From Oscillospiraceae bacterium (GTDB lineage: Bacteria > Bacillota > Clostridia > Oscillospirales > Oscillospiraceae): a stretch of 8,882 nt of DNA. A program made the translations under genes and the position numbers. The notes under the pieces were generated by a model. The model had not been told where the DNA came from. It saw nothing but the letters and a program-made list of their open reading frames with translations, and made no database searches. This document shows positions 1-7,170 of this stretch, piece by piece; the first letter of the stretch is position 1; each line of letters begins with the position of its first letter. Location of the stretch: positions 1-8,882 of the forward strand of contig JAIEFH010000019.1 in NCBI GenBank assembly GCA_029067025.1, read 5' to 3'.

Positions 1-960
1 TCTGAGTTGGAACACGCATATTTGGGCATTGACGTGGGGTCCATCTCCACCAAGGGCGTCATCATTGACAAGAAGAACAACATTCTGTCCAGCCAGTACA
101 TCTGGACCCAGGGCAACCCCATCGGCGCAGTCAAGGAGCTGGTGCGGCTGCTGGAGGGGCAGTTTGACAACGAGAAGTACAAGATCGTGGCCACCGGCAC
201 CACCGGCTCCGCCCGCAAGCTGGTGGGTACCATCCTGGGCGCCACCATGGTGAAGAACGAGATCACCGCCCACGCGGTGGGCACCACCACTTTCTACCCC
301 GACGTGCGCACCATTCTGGAGATCGGCGGCCAGGACTCCAAGATCATCCTGGTGGAGAACGGCGTGGCGGTGGACTACGCCATGAACACCCTGTGCGCGG
401 CGGGCACCGGTGCCTTCCTGTCCAGCCAGGCCAAGCGGCTGGGTATTGAAGTGGAAGAGATCGGTGACTACGCCCTGCGCTCCACCCACCCCACTCAGAT
501 CGCCGCCCGGTGCACCGTGTTTGCCGAGTCCGATCTCGTCCACAAAATCCAGATGGGCCACCCCCGGGAGGACATCATCGCCGGCGTTTGCAACGCGGTG
601 GCGGCCAACTACCTCAATAACGTGGGCAAGGGCAAAAAAATCGTCTCCCCGGTGGTGTTCCAGGGAGGCGTAAGCAAAAACAAAGGTGTTATCGCCGCCT
701 TTGAGCGGACGCTGGGCTGCCCGGTCATCGTAGATCCCAACGGCCACCTGATGGGGGCGCTGGGCGTGGCCATCCTGGCCCGCCGGGGCAGCAAACGGCA
801 GGAGTTCGACTTCGCCATTGAAAACATGGAATTCCGCACCCGGGAGGCTAGCTGCGGCGGGTGCTCCAACCGCTGTGAGATCATCTGCGTCTACCGGGGG
901 GACGAGCTCATCGACTCCTGGGGCAACCGCTGTGAGCGGGGGGCCAGGGTTCGTTCCTGA
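1..960 (+). CDS. 2-hydroxyacyl-CoA dehydratase activase (BadF/BadG/BcrA/HgdC-type ATPase), 5' end uncertain
   Basis: Homodimeric ASKHA-fold ATPase with a [4Fe-4S] cluster. In this family it uses ATP to drive an electron into a 2-hydroxyacyl-CoA (or benzoyl-CoA) dehydratase/reductase in the cytoplasm. Residues below count from the TTG at 7. LGIDVGSISTKG (6-17) is the first phosphate loop, EIGGQDSK (105-112) the second, and FQGGVSKNKG (218-227) the adenosine motif. Cys130 (NTLCAAGTG) and Cys169 (AARCTVFAESD) match the two cysteines that hold the bridging cluster in HgdC. A C-terminal tail, beyond the usual end of about 260-270 residues, carries five cysteines (283, 286, 290, 294, 309) ending GNRCERG. 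The TTG at 7 gives a family-like N-terminus, but the frame stays open to base 1 and no ribosome binding site is visible, so an ATG just upstream is equally possible. The dehydratase subunits are not in the window. Family sure; physiological substrate unknown. Confidence 0.9.
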   Translation, partial: SELEHAYLGIDVGSISTKGVIIDKKNNILSSQYIWTQGNPIGAVKELVRLLEGQFDNEKYKIVATGTTGSARKLVGTILGATMVKNEITAHAVGTTTFYPDVRTILEIGGQDSKIILVENGVAVDYAMNTLCAAGTGAFLSSQAKRLGIEVEEIGDYALRSTHPTQIAARCTVFAESDLVHKIQMGHPREDIIAGVCNAVAANYLNNVGKGKKIVSPVVFQGGVSKNKGVIAAFERTLGCPVIVDPNGHLMGALGVAILARRGSKRQEFDFAIENMEFRTREASCGGCSNRCEIICVYRGDELIDSWGNRCERGARVRS

Positions 961-970
961 CCCCCGCCCC

Positions 971-1006
971 GCTCCGGGAATCGCGCGGCGGCGCTATTCC
1001 CGGAGC
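971..1006. terminator. Hairpin between convergent genes, possible bidirectional terminator
   Basis: Arms 971-981 (GCTCCGGGAAT) and 996-1006 are perfectly complementary over 11 bp. The inside adds a GCGC/GCGC stem (983-986 with 991-994) around a GGCG loop. It begins 10 nt after the activase stop and overlaps the last codons and the TAG (994-996) of the convergent AI-2E gene, so it could stop transcripts from both sides. Neither strand has a U-tract after the stem, so intrinsic termination is doubtful. It may instead protect 3' ends. Confidence 0.4.
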
Positions 1007-2172
1007 ACGTCCGACTTGTTGTGCTTGGCCAAACCGGCCACCACACCCCGGCGGATGAGGTCGTAGATGACGGCAAATATGGGCACGCCGATCAGGATGC
1101 CAATGAAGCCAAACAGCCCCTGGAACAGTGTGATGGCGAACAGCACCCAGAACCCGGTGAGCCCCACGCTGCCGGCCAGCAGCTTTGGCCCCAGTACGTT
1201 TCCGTCAAACTGCTGTAGGATCAGGATGAAAATCAGGAAAATCAAGCAGTTTCGGGGGCTGTTGATGAAAATCAGCAGCGCGGAGGGCACCGCCCCGATA
1301 AACGGCCCGAAATACGGGATTACGTTGGTCACCCCGATGATCACGCTGATGAGCACCGCGTTCTGGAACCCCGCCACGACGCTCATGACCATGCAGAACA
1401 CGTAGCAGATCAGCCCCACAATGGCGCTGTCCAGGATCTTCCCGCCGAAAAAGCCTACAAAGGTCTTGTCGATGAAGCGGAACTCCTCCAGCACCTTATC
1501 CCCAGTGGCCGGCTTCAGCAGGGCGTACACCACCGCCTTGCCGTGGCGGGCCAATTTTTTGCGCCCCATCAGCAGATATACGCAGATAATGATCCCCAGC
1601 ACAATGTTCTTCAGCACGGTGAGCACCGAACTCACTGTGGTCACCACACCGCCCATCATCCCCTGCATGGTGGGCAGTAGGTCCTTAGTGGCCCAGTTTC
1701 TCAGCCACCCTTCCAAATTGGAGAAGACGTTGTTTACGTAATTTTGCAGCATTTCATTGCCTTCCAGGTGGCTTACCACCCACTCGGCAAACTCCTGCGC
1801 TTTCGGCGGCACCGCCGCCGCCAGGGTCACGATGCTATTGACCATCTCCGGGATCACCATGTTCAGCAGCAGATAGATCATCAGTGCGCTGATCATCAAC
1901 ACCGTCACCACGCTCAAGACGGTTGTGTACTTCCTGTACTTCTCCGGCAGGGCCGCCTTGATCTTTTCCTCCAGGAACCCGCAGGGCGTTTTCAACAGGT
2001 AGGCCATGGTGCCGCCGTAGACAAACGGCGTCAGCACTCCCCTAAGCCACTGGAGGCTCTGGCGCAGCCCCTCCGCCCGCTGGATGCAGAAGTACAGCAC
2101 GATGGCCAGAGCCAGCGAGAGGAACCCCGACAGCGAGCTGATAAAAAGCTTCTTCAGCGATTCCTTGTTCAT
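994..2172 (-). CDS. AI-2E family (PerM/TqsA/YtvI-like) membrane protein
   Basis: A 392-residue polytopic inner-membrane protein of the AI-2E exporter superfamily (PF01594). Members have been linked to autoinducer-2 export, cation/proton antiport or general efflux; the substrate cannot be told from sequence. Hydrophobic segments lie at about 8-30, 44-61, 85-109, 172-202, 236-268, 271-303, 306-321 and 338-372. Family signatures are clear: PYFGPFIGAVP (286-296), GNVLGPKLL (324-332) and the closing GVPIFAVI (362-369). The central polar stretch (about 110-170) is the usual large extramembrane domain. The start ATG (2170-2172) has an ideal AAGGAGG (2180-2186) seven bases upstream. The gene lies directly behind the terminator of the SLH gene on the same strand, with only about 19 nt between stem and start codon. 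It therefore has no visible promoter of its own after that terminator. Length is normal for the family. Confidence 0.93.
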   Translation of the reverse strand: MNKESLKKLFISSLSGFLSLALAIVLYFCIQRAEGLRQSLQWLRGVLTPFVYGGTMAYLLKTPCGFLEEKIKAALPEKYRKYTTVLSVVTVLMISALMIYLLLNMVIPEMVNSIVTLAAAVPPKAQEFAEWVVSHLEGNEMLQNYVNNVFSNLEGWLRNWATKDLLPTMQGMMGGVVTTVSSVLTVLKNIVLGIIICVYLLMGRKKLARHGKAVVYALLKPATGDKVLEEFRFIDKTFVGFFGGKILDSAIVGLICYVFCMVMSVVAGFQNAVLISVIIGVTNVIPYFGPFIGAVPSALLIFINSPRNCLIFLIFILILQQFDGNVLGPKLLAGSVGLTGFWVLFAITLFQGLFGFIGILIGVPIFAVIYDLIRRGVVAGLAKHNKSDVLRE

Positions 2173-2191
2173 CCTTCATCCTCCTTGTTGA

Positions 2192-2223
2192 AAAGGGGCC
2201 CGGCCAGTTGGCCGGGCCCCTTT
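2192..2223 (-). terminator. Strong Rho-independent terminator after the SLH protein gene
   Basis: A perfect 14-bp stem (2192-2205 with 2210-2223, reading AAAGGGGCCCGGCC) closes a 4-nt loop (2206-2209). On the minus strand the stem runs into TTTT. It lies 21 bp past the SLH stop codon and ends 5 nt before the AI-2E ribosome binding site. Because the stem is A/T-flanked on both sides it could also act on plus-strand read-through. Confidence 0.8.
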
Positions 2224-2244
2224 GTGCCGTTAGTCTTATGCGGT

Positions 2245-5200
2245 TTACTTGCTGAACGCGCGCTGCAGGAACGCCGCCATCTCGGCACGGCTGACGGCAT
2301 AGCCGGGACGGAAGTAGGTATTGCCATTGTAGCCGTTGGTCAGGCCCTTCTGGCGGGCCCAGGTCACGGCCCTGGAGTAGGAAGCATTGCTGGCCACATC
2401 CGCGAAGCCGCTGGTGCCATACACGGCGGGAGAGCCCGCGCGCTTATAGAGGATCTCCACGATCTCCGCACGAGTGGCGTAGCCCCAGGGGTTGATGGTG
2501 CCGCCGCTGATCAGGCCCTGGTTGGCGGCCCAGATAAAGGCGTTGTAAGCCCAGGTGCTGGTGGGGGTCAAGTTCGTGAACGGGTTCTTCATACCGGCCA
2601 CGGAGGGAGAACCGGCGGCCTTATACAGCATCGCCACCACCTCGTTGCGGGTCATGTAGGAATTGGGGCTGTAGGTGTAGGTGCCAGTTCCCTCAATGTA
2701 CTTGTTCTGGTAGGCCCAGGTGACATAGCTGGAAGCCCAGTGGCTGGACAGCACATCGACGAAGGGAGTGCCGGTGTTGACGTCGAAGTTGGGCGTCAAA
2801 GTCACAGTGGTAGCGCCGGCGGGCACGGTCACGTTGAAGGTGTTCGTGCCGGTACGGGTAACCGCAGCGGTGGCGCCGTTATTGCCCCGGGCGGTGAGGC
2901 CAACGGTGCGGTAGTAGTTGCTGGCGGGAGTCACAGTGACGGGGACGGTAGTGCCCTGCTGCGCCTTACCGTCGGTGGTACTGGTGATCGCCAGGGCGGT
3001 GCCCTGGTTGGGATTGCTGTTCACCACGAAGTTGGCCGCAGTCGAACCCGCGAAGTTCGGGGTCACGGTAATGCTGGTGGTGCCGGTGGGCACGACGAAG
3101 CTGTACTCATTGAGCTTGCCAGTGGAGGCCGCATTGACAGTGGCGCCGGTGTTGGTCTTGACGGTGATGCCGGTGGCAGTCTGGCCCACGTTGGGGACGA
3201 CGGTCACGGTGACGGTCTGGCCCACCTTGGCGCTGGTAGCGGGCAGGCTGACGGTGCCCTGGAGAGTGCTCTGGGCAGCCAGGGCCACGGTGCCGGCGAC
3301 CACGGTGTCATTCTTCAGCTCCACAGCGTAGACATAACCGGCCGCGACCTGGGTGCTGAGCTTATCTACGGCCACGTTGGTGCCAGTGGCAGTCACGTCC
3401 TGCTGGCCCTTGGCATTGATCTTCACCTTGCGGGCCATGCCGGTCATGGTGATGGCGCAGCTGCCGGTATAGCTGCCATCAACCACGATAGTGTCCATAG
3501 TCTCACCAGTGACGAGGATACCTGTGACGCTTGCATCGGTCTGGATAATAGTGCCGCGCACGGTATCGTCGATGGCAGCCTGGAGGGAGTCGTAGGTACA
3601 GGCCAACTGTGCAATGGTCGGGGTGCGGGAAGCAATCTTGTCGGTCGCAGTACCATCCATGCTGATCGGGCCGACGAGGCCGTTAATCACGATGGAGCCC
3701 AGGGAGCCGTTGGCCCCAGCGTGGGTGATCGTCCACACACCACCGACGCCGGTATAGACATACTTACCGTCCTGGTGCATCTTCTGGGTGTTGAACGTAG
3801 CAGGCAGACCCAGGTCTACTTCGACACCATTGGGGCACATCGTGCCGGTGAGAGCGCTCATGGGACGGCCAGGCTGCACGGTGTAGTAGAAGTCTTCGCT
3901 ATAAGTCGCGCCGCTGACGTCCACACGGTAGTAGGGGGTCAGGGTGGCGGTCATGGTGCCGTTGCGGTCATAATCGGTGATGTTCACTACCAGGTAGGGC
4001 ACGATGTAGGCCTTGGTGAACAGGCTGGCGATCTCCCCGCCCTGAGCGGAAGTGCTGTCAAACGTGCTGCCGTTGTTCGGGGTCAGGGCGGTGCCATTGC
4101 TGACCGCGAAGCCGTTCGTGCCGGTGTTGACCGTCGTATTGGGTTTAGTACTCTTGAAGCCCTGACGCCAAATGGTGTTCTTGGCGTTGGTGATCCAGCC
4201 GGCCACGCTGTTGTCGCTGGTGATGGTGGCCTGGGCGGCGTTAATGGCCTCCAGCACGGCGCGGTTATTGCCGATGGTGAAGGTGCCGTCTTTTTGGATC
4301 AGGTCGATCAGATCCTGGCGCTCAATGCTGGTCCAGCTGGACAGCTTGCCACCATAGGTGACCACAATGGGACTCTTATTGTTGGCACCCATGTAGAGGC
4401 CCAGAGTGGGGGCAGAAATGGCCAGGTTAGCGCTGACGGTGTACTTCTCGCCGGTGCCGTTGTTCAGCGTCAGGACAGTGCCATCAGGGCTGATGATACC
4501 GCCCGCGTCGTTCACAGAGGGCTGGATCATGTTGAACTTGATTTGCTTGGTGTTCGGATAATAGTCGATGGCCACCTTCTCCAGCTTGATGGGCGCACCG
4601 TTCTCATCGATCGCGTCGGTGAGCAGATCCACATAGATGGTGGAAATGTTGCCCACGCCGGACTCAACCGCGCCGGACAGCGCGATATTGTTGCCGTTCA
4701 GGGTCACGCGCACGTTCTGGTTCGTCACAGGGGCCGCCGCCGAAACGGTGGCATTGGTGATCTTCTTGGCCTCGGCGGTGACGCCGCTGGCGTTCAGCTT
4801 AAGCTCAGTGCCGGTAGCGGGGAGGGGAATTCCCTGCACTACACCGGAGGTGAGGATGATGTTGTGGTTCTCAGGGGAATACCACTGGGCAATCTTCATG
4901 CCGTTGATGGACTCGGGCATGATCAGGCCGGTGGTGGCACTGTAGCCAATCTTCGCCAAGACATTCTGGCCGTTCATCAAAACGATGTTGTTCGCGGCAG
5001 TCTGACCAACCACAATGATATTGCCAGCGGTCTTGGCGTTATCCGTGGTGATGTCAGAGATAGCGCGGGCCGCCTCGTTGGCGTTGTACAGATCGGTCGT
5101 GCTGGTGGTGGTGTTCTTGACATAGAACTGGACGTTCGGGCCCAGCCACTTCATCTTGGCGGCAGTCTCGAAGGTCTGGGCGCTGGCAAAGGAGCCGCCG

Positions 5201-6666
5201 GTGATGCCGTTGCCGGTGTAGTCGGCCAGATCCACCGTGCCGTAGTTGCTGCCGCTGCCCTCAACCAGGCGCTTGGCGTTCCAGCCGGTGATCCGCAGGT
5301 TGGAGCCCTTGCCGGTATTGACCGTGATGCCGCCGTAGGTGCTGTTGGTGGCGGACAGGTTCAGGGTGGTCGTATCCGTGTCGCCCAGAATCAGATCGCC
5401 GCTGACATGGACGTTGTCCTGGGTAGCGTTCAGCGCGCCGGCCTTGACGGTCACAGCGCCGTTCACGTTGCCGTTGGTCAGGTTCACGGTGCCCTTCTCA
5501 ACGCTGATTGCGCCGGTCTGGGTGTTGGTGTTGCTGACGGTGATGGTGATGGTGTTCTTGTTGCCGGAAACGAGAGGCTGGGTAATGGTGCCCACGGTGC
5601 CGCCGCTGACATTAACAGTGGGGAACGCCCCGTTGAGGCCCCGGGCAGTAGCGGTGATGTTGCCGAGGGTGGTAGAGCCGCTGATGGAGACGGTGCCGTT
5701 GCCGGTGACGGACAGGGTGTTGGAGCCGGCCTTCGTGTCGGCAATCCGCACATTGTTGCTGTCGCCGTTGATCGTGATTGCACCGCTGATGCTCGTGTTA
5801 TTGCTGGTGGTCAGGGTCTGGCCGGCCCAAGTGTAATTAGGAGCCACAGCCGTCGCGGAGTTCAAGTAGCTGCCCACCATGCTGATGCTGTCGGCGGCGC
5901 AGTTGTTCAGCGTCACGCTGTTGCTGCGGCCGGTCAGGCTGATGGCACCAACGTTGACGTTGGTGGCGTTCAGCGTCAGGGCAGCGTTGCCGGGGGCGGT
6001 GGTGGCATAGGCGGAATGGTCGCGGGTGATGGCGGCCACAGTGCCGGTCCGGGTGTTCTGGAACTTGCTGGTGACAGTGACGTTGGTGGCGTTCTGGGCC
6101 AGGGTCAGGGTGCCGCTGCCATCAATGTCCACGTTCAGGGTGGTGTCAGACCAGTTGCCGGTACTCATGTCCAGACTAGTGCTGCCCAGCAGGGTCAGGG
6201 TGCTGCTGCGCAGCTTTGTCCAGGTAGTGGTAACGCCGTTAACCGTGGTCGTAGACGTGGTGGTGAAATCCGTGTCTTTGTACCACAGACCGCTGCCGTT
6301 GTTGCCGGCGACAAAACCGCTGGTAACCTCATGATACACCGGATGCTGGGAGTCCCGGTTGTCCAGCCAGTACCAGTGGCCGTAAACCCGATTGGTGCCG
6401 TCGTTGCCGCCGGTGAAGCGCTGGACGTTCACCGTGCTGATGGTCGGCGCACCGGAATTGCTTGCATTCGGAGTAACCGTGTAGTAGTACGTAGTTTCCT
6501 TGACGCTACCGTCTGCGTTAAACGTCTGGGACTTGATAGTGGTCTCGGGACCCACTTGACTGATGGCCCCATATTCCACCGCGGCAAACGCGGGAACCAT
6601 GGTCGCCGGGATCAATGTCAGCACCATGGCCAGGGCCAGAGCGGCTGACAAAAGTCGTTTCTTCAT
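2245..6666 (-). CDS. Large secreted SLH-domain surface protein (S-layer/adhesin-like)
   Basis: A 1473-residue exported protein probably held on the cell wall. Residues 1-28 are a Sec signal peptide (KKR, hydrophobic core, AFA cleavage before AVEYG). Residues about 155-460 are Ser/Thr/Asn/Gly-rich with short alternating beta strands (TLTLAQN, VTLNN, ISGAITING, TVSISGSTTLGNI), suggesting a right-handed beta-helix. The middle (about 470-1135) is beta-rich and not recognised. Two related modules of about 70 residues (1137-1205 and 1222-1294) each end in ITVTPNF/VTLTPNF after a VPTGTTS/VPAGATT turn, like bacterial Ig/InlB-type repeats. Three SLH domains follow (about 1302-1349, 1361-1411, 1420-1470), each with the ligand-binding motif intact as TRNE, TRAE and SRAE. 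Family knowledge: such triplets bind secondary cell wall polymers, often pyruvylated. The start has AGGAGG (6677-6682) ten bases upstream. The gene has its own promoter, a structured leader and a terminator, so it is probably monocistronic. Exact role (S-layer subunit or adhesin) unknown. Confidence 0.93.
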   Translation of the reverse strand: MKKRLLSAALALAMVLTLIPATMVPAFAAVEYGAISQVGPETTIKSQTFNADGSVKETTYYYTVTPNASNSGAPTISTVNVQRFTGGNDGTNRVYGHWYWLDNRDSQHPVYHEVTSGFVAGNNGSGLWYKDTDFTTTSTTTVNGVTTTWTKLRSSTLTLLGSTSLDMSTGNWSDTTLNVDIDGSGTLTLAQNATNVTVTSKFQNTRTGTVAAITRDHSAYATTAPGNAALTLNATNVNVGAISLTGRSNSVTLNNCAADSISMVGSYLNSATAVAPNYTWAGQTLTTSNNTSISGAITINGDSNNVRIADTKAGSNTLSVTGNGTVSISGSTTLGNITATARGLNGAFPTVNVSGGTVGTITQPLVSGNKNTITITVSNTNTQTGAISVEKGTVNLTNGNVNGAVTVKAGALNATQDNVHVSGDLILGDTDTTTLNLSATNSTYGGITVNTGKGSNLRITGWNAKRLVEGSGSNYGTVDLADYTGNGITGGSFASAQTFETAAKMKWLGPNVQFYVKNTTTSTTDLYNANEAARAISDITTDNAKTAGNIIVVGQTAANNIVLMNGQNVLAKIGYSATTGLIMPESINGMKIAQWYSPENHNIILTSGVVQGIPLPATGTELKLNASGVTAEAKKITNATVSAAAPVTNQNVRVTLNGNNIALSGAVESGVGNISTIYVDLLTDAIDENGAPIKLEKVAIDYYPNTKQIKFNMIQPSVNDAGGIISPDGTVLTLNNGTGEKYTVSANLAISAPTLGLYMGANNKSPIVVTYGGKLSSWTSIERQDLIDLIQKDGTFTIGNNRAVLEAINAAQATITSDNSVAGWITNAKNTIWRQGFKSTKPNTTVNTGTNGFAVSNGTALTPNNGSTFDSTSAQGGEIASLFTKAYIVPYLVVNITDYDRNGTMTATLTPYYRVDVSGATYSEDFYYTVQPGRPMSALTGTMCPNGVEVDLGLPATFNTQKMHQDGKYVYTGVGGVWTITHAGANGSLGSIVINGLVGPISMDGTATDKIASRTPTIAQLACTYDSLQAAIDDTVRGTIIQTDASVTGILVTGETMDTIVVDGSYTGSCAITMTGMARKVKINAKGQQDVTATGTNVAVDKLSTQVAAGYVYAVELKNDTVVAGTVALAAQSTLQGTVSLPATSAKVGQTVTVTVVPNVGQTATGITVKTNTGATVNAASTGKLNEYSFVVPTGTTSITVTPNFAGSTAANFVVNSNPNQGTALAITSTTDGKAQQGTTVPVTVTPASNYYRTVGLTARGNNGATAAVTRTGTNTFNVTVPAGATTVTLTPNFDVNTGTPFVDVLSSHWASSYVTWAYQNKYIEGTGTYTYSPNSYMTRNEVVAMLYKAAGSPSVAGMKNPFTNLTPTSTWAYNAFIWAANQGLISGGTINPWGYATRAEIVEILYKRAGSPAVYGTSGFADVASNASYSRAVTWARQKGLTNGYNGNTYFRPGYAVSRAEMAAFLQRAFSK

Positions 6667-6682
6667 GTTTTCTCTTCCTCCT

Positions 6683-6829
6683 GTTCTGGTTTAAGTACGC
6701 TTAGGGTGTTTGAGCTGTGCCGGGAAAATACCGGCTTGTGTTCAGTTCCCCGATACGGGGCGTGGCCGGGCATACGGCCCTCCTTCCATCGGAATGATTG
6801 GCTGTCGCCTCCGACGCCACAGTTATACA
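6683..6829 (-). promoter_or_regulatory. Structured 5' untranslated leader of the SLH protein gene
   Basis: From the predicted transcription start (about 6829) to the ribosome binding site the leader forms four hairpins: 6799-6819 (TGGC+GTCG stem with one bulge), 6764-6779 (GGCCG/CGGCC), 6748-6760 (CCCCG/CGGGG, 3-nt loop) and 6719-6735 (GCCGG/CCGGC). AGCTGT/ACAGCT segments at 6827-6832 and 6713-6718 could close the domain, but the first lies at the predicted start site. No riboswitch class is recognised. Long structured leaders are known to stabilise S-layer mRNAs; that role here is inference. Confidence 0.45.
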
Positions 6830-6835
6830 GCTACT

Positions 6836-6863
6836 ATTATACTCTATCGGCAAAATTTTGCAA
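6836..6863 (-). promoter_or_regulatory. Sigma-A-type promoter for the SLH protein gene
   Basis: On the minus strand TTGCAA (6858-6863) is followed after 16 nt by a perfect TATAAT (6836-6841). The predicted start is near 6829, about 163 nt before the SLH start codon. It lies immediately downstream of the terminator at 6885-6916, so the SLH gene is insulated from the antisense transcript coming from the right. Confidence 0.75.
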
Positions 6864-6884
6864 GGGTTAACCGTAAATTTTTGC

Positions 6885-6916
6885 AAAATAAAATGGAAGG
6901 GCTCCCAGACCCTCCC
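6885..6916 (-). terminator. Rho-independent terminator for leftward antisense transcript
   Basis: On the minus strand a 7-bp stem (GGGAGGG, 6910-6916, with CCCTTCC, 6895-6901, including one G-U pair) closes an 8-nt loop. It is followed directly by ATTTTATTTT (6894-6885). The plus strand lacks a U-tract, so this terminator serves leftward transcription only. No annotated minus-strand protein gene lies just upstream. Its natural client is the RNA started by the promoter at 7209-7236. Confidence 0.7.
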
Positions 6917-6921
6917 AGCGC

Positions 6922-6950
6922 TTGCCTTTCTTATTATAATGTGGTATACT
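6922..6950 (+). promoter_or_regulatory. Extended -10 promoter for the small peptide gene
   Basis: TTGCCT (6922-6927), a 17-nt spacer and TATACT (6945-6950), with TGG directly before the -10 (6942-6944) making an extended -10 element. Predicted transcription start is at about 6957-6958, so the RNA would open with the repeat beginning GGTGCC. The -35 matches consensus less well than the opposing antisense promoter. Confidence 0.65.
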
Positions 6951-6957
6951 GTTCATC

Positions 6958-6989
6958 GGTGCCGTTACATATTTAGGCGGTCAGCAGCC
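6958..6989 (+). repeat. Left arm of inverted repeat at the peptide mRNA 5' end
   Basis: GGTGCCGTTACA (6958-6969), 8 nt, then CGGTCAGCAGCC (6978-6989). The right arm (7171-7196) carries the same blocks in inverse orientation with 11/12 and 12/12 identity and a 2-nt gap. The arms can pair in the peptide mRNA over 12 perfect base pairs (6978-6989 with 7171-7182), joining its 5' and 3' ends. Confidence 0.8.
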
Positions 6990-7022
6990 TTCCTCACCTC
7001 ATCGTGAAGGGAGGTGGTGCGG

Positions 7023-7118
7023 ATGGGAAACGGACGTGGGATGAAAATCCTGCGTATTGTTGTGTGGTTCATCATTGTGTTCTTTTTGATGATCCTCACG
7101 GCCCAGAAAGCGTGTTGA
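7023..7118 (+). CDS. 31-residue hydrophobic membrane peptide (candidate type I toxin)
   Basis: The peptide is basic and polar at the start (MGNGRGMKILR), then one hydrophobic segment (IVVWFIIVFFLMILTA, residues 12-27), then a short polar end (QKAC). This is one transmembrane helix and little else. The ATG has a strong GGGAGG (7009-7014) eight bases upstream; the second Met (7041) is too far from it. The gene has its own promoter and is flanked by inverted repeats. It is opposed by a consensus promoter that would produce an antisense RNA across it. CACCTC (6995-7000) can pair with GAGGTG (7011-7016) and hide the ribosome binding site. The stop codon sits in the left arm of a 9-bp hairpin. Size, hydropathy and antisense context match type I toxins such as Ibs, TisB or Fst in style, but I see no sequence identity to a named family. 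Alternatives are a small membrane regulator or a chance frame. Confidence 0.55.
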   Translation: MGNGRGMKILRIVVWFIIVFFLMILTAQKAC

Positions 7119-7146
7119 CCGCCCGGCTAGCCCCCGAGCGGTCAAC
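7114..7146. other. Hairpin overlapping the small peptide stop codon
   Basis: GTTGACCGC (7114-7122) pairs perfectly with GCGGTCAAC (7138-7146). After one mismatch CGG/CCG adds three more pairs. The TGA stop (7116-7118) is inside the left arm. No U-tract follows on either strand. Its arms share TGACCG/CGGTCA with the inverted repeat at 6978-6989 and 7171-7182, so alternative long-range pairings are possible in either RNA. Confidence 0.5.
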
Positions 7147-7170
7147 GTAGTAATTTGACCCATGTTTAGG

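Noticed and set aside
1744..6648. A 1634-codon open frame on the plus strand opposite the SLH gene
   Set aside because: It is codon-aligned with the SLH gene and open only because that gene avoids TTA, CTA and TCA. The product is a Gly/His/Val/Ala-rich low-complexity string with no ribosome binding site, signal or domain, and it runs through the terminator and into the AI-2E gene.
6683..6829. Known riboswitch (cyclic-di-GMP, cobalamin, cyclic-di-AMP types) in the SLH leader
   Set aside because: The conserved core sequences of these classes that I know are absent. Only generic hairpins are seen, so it is kept as an unassigned structured leader.
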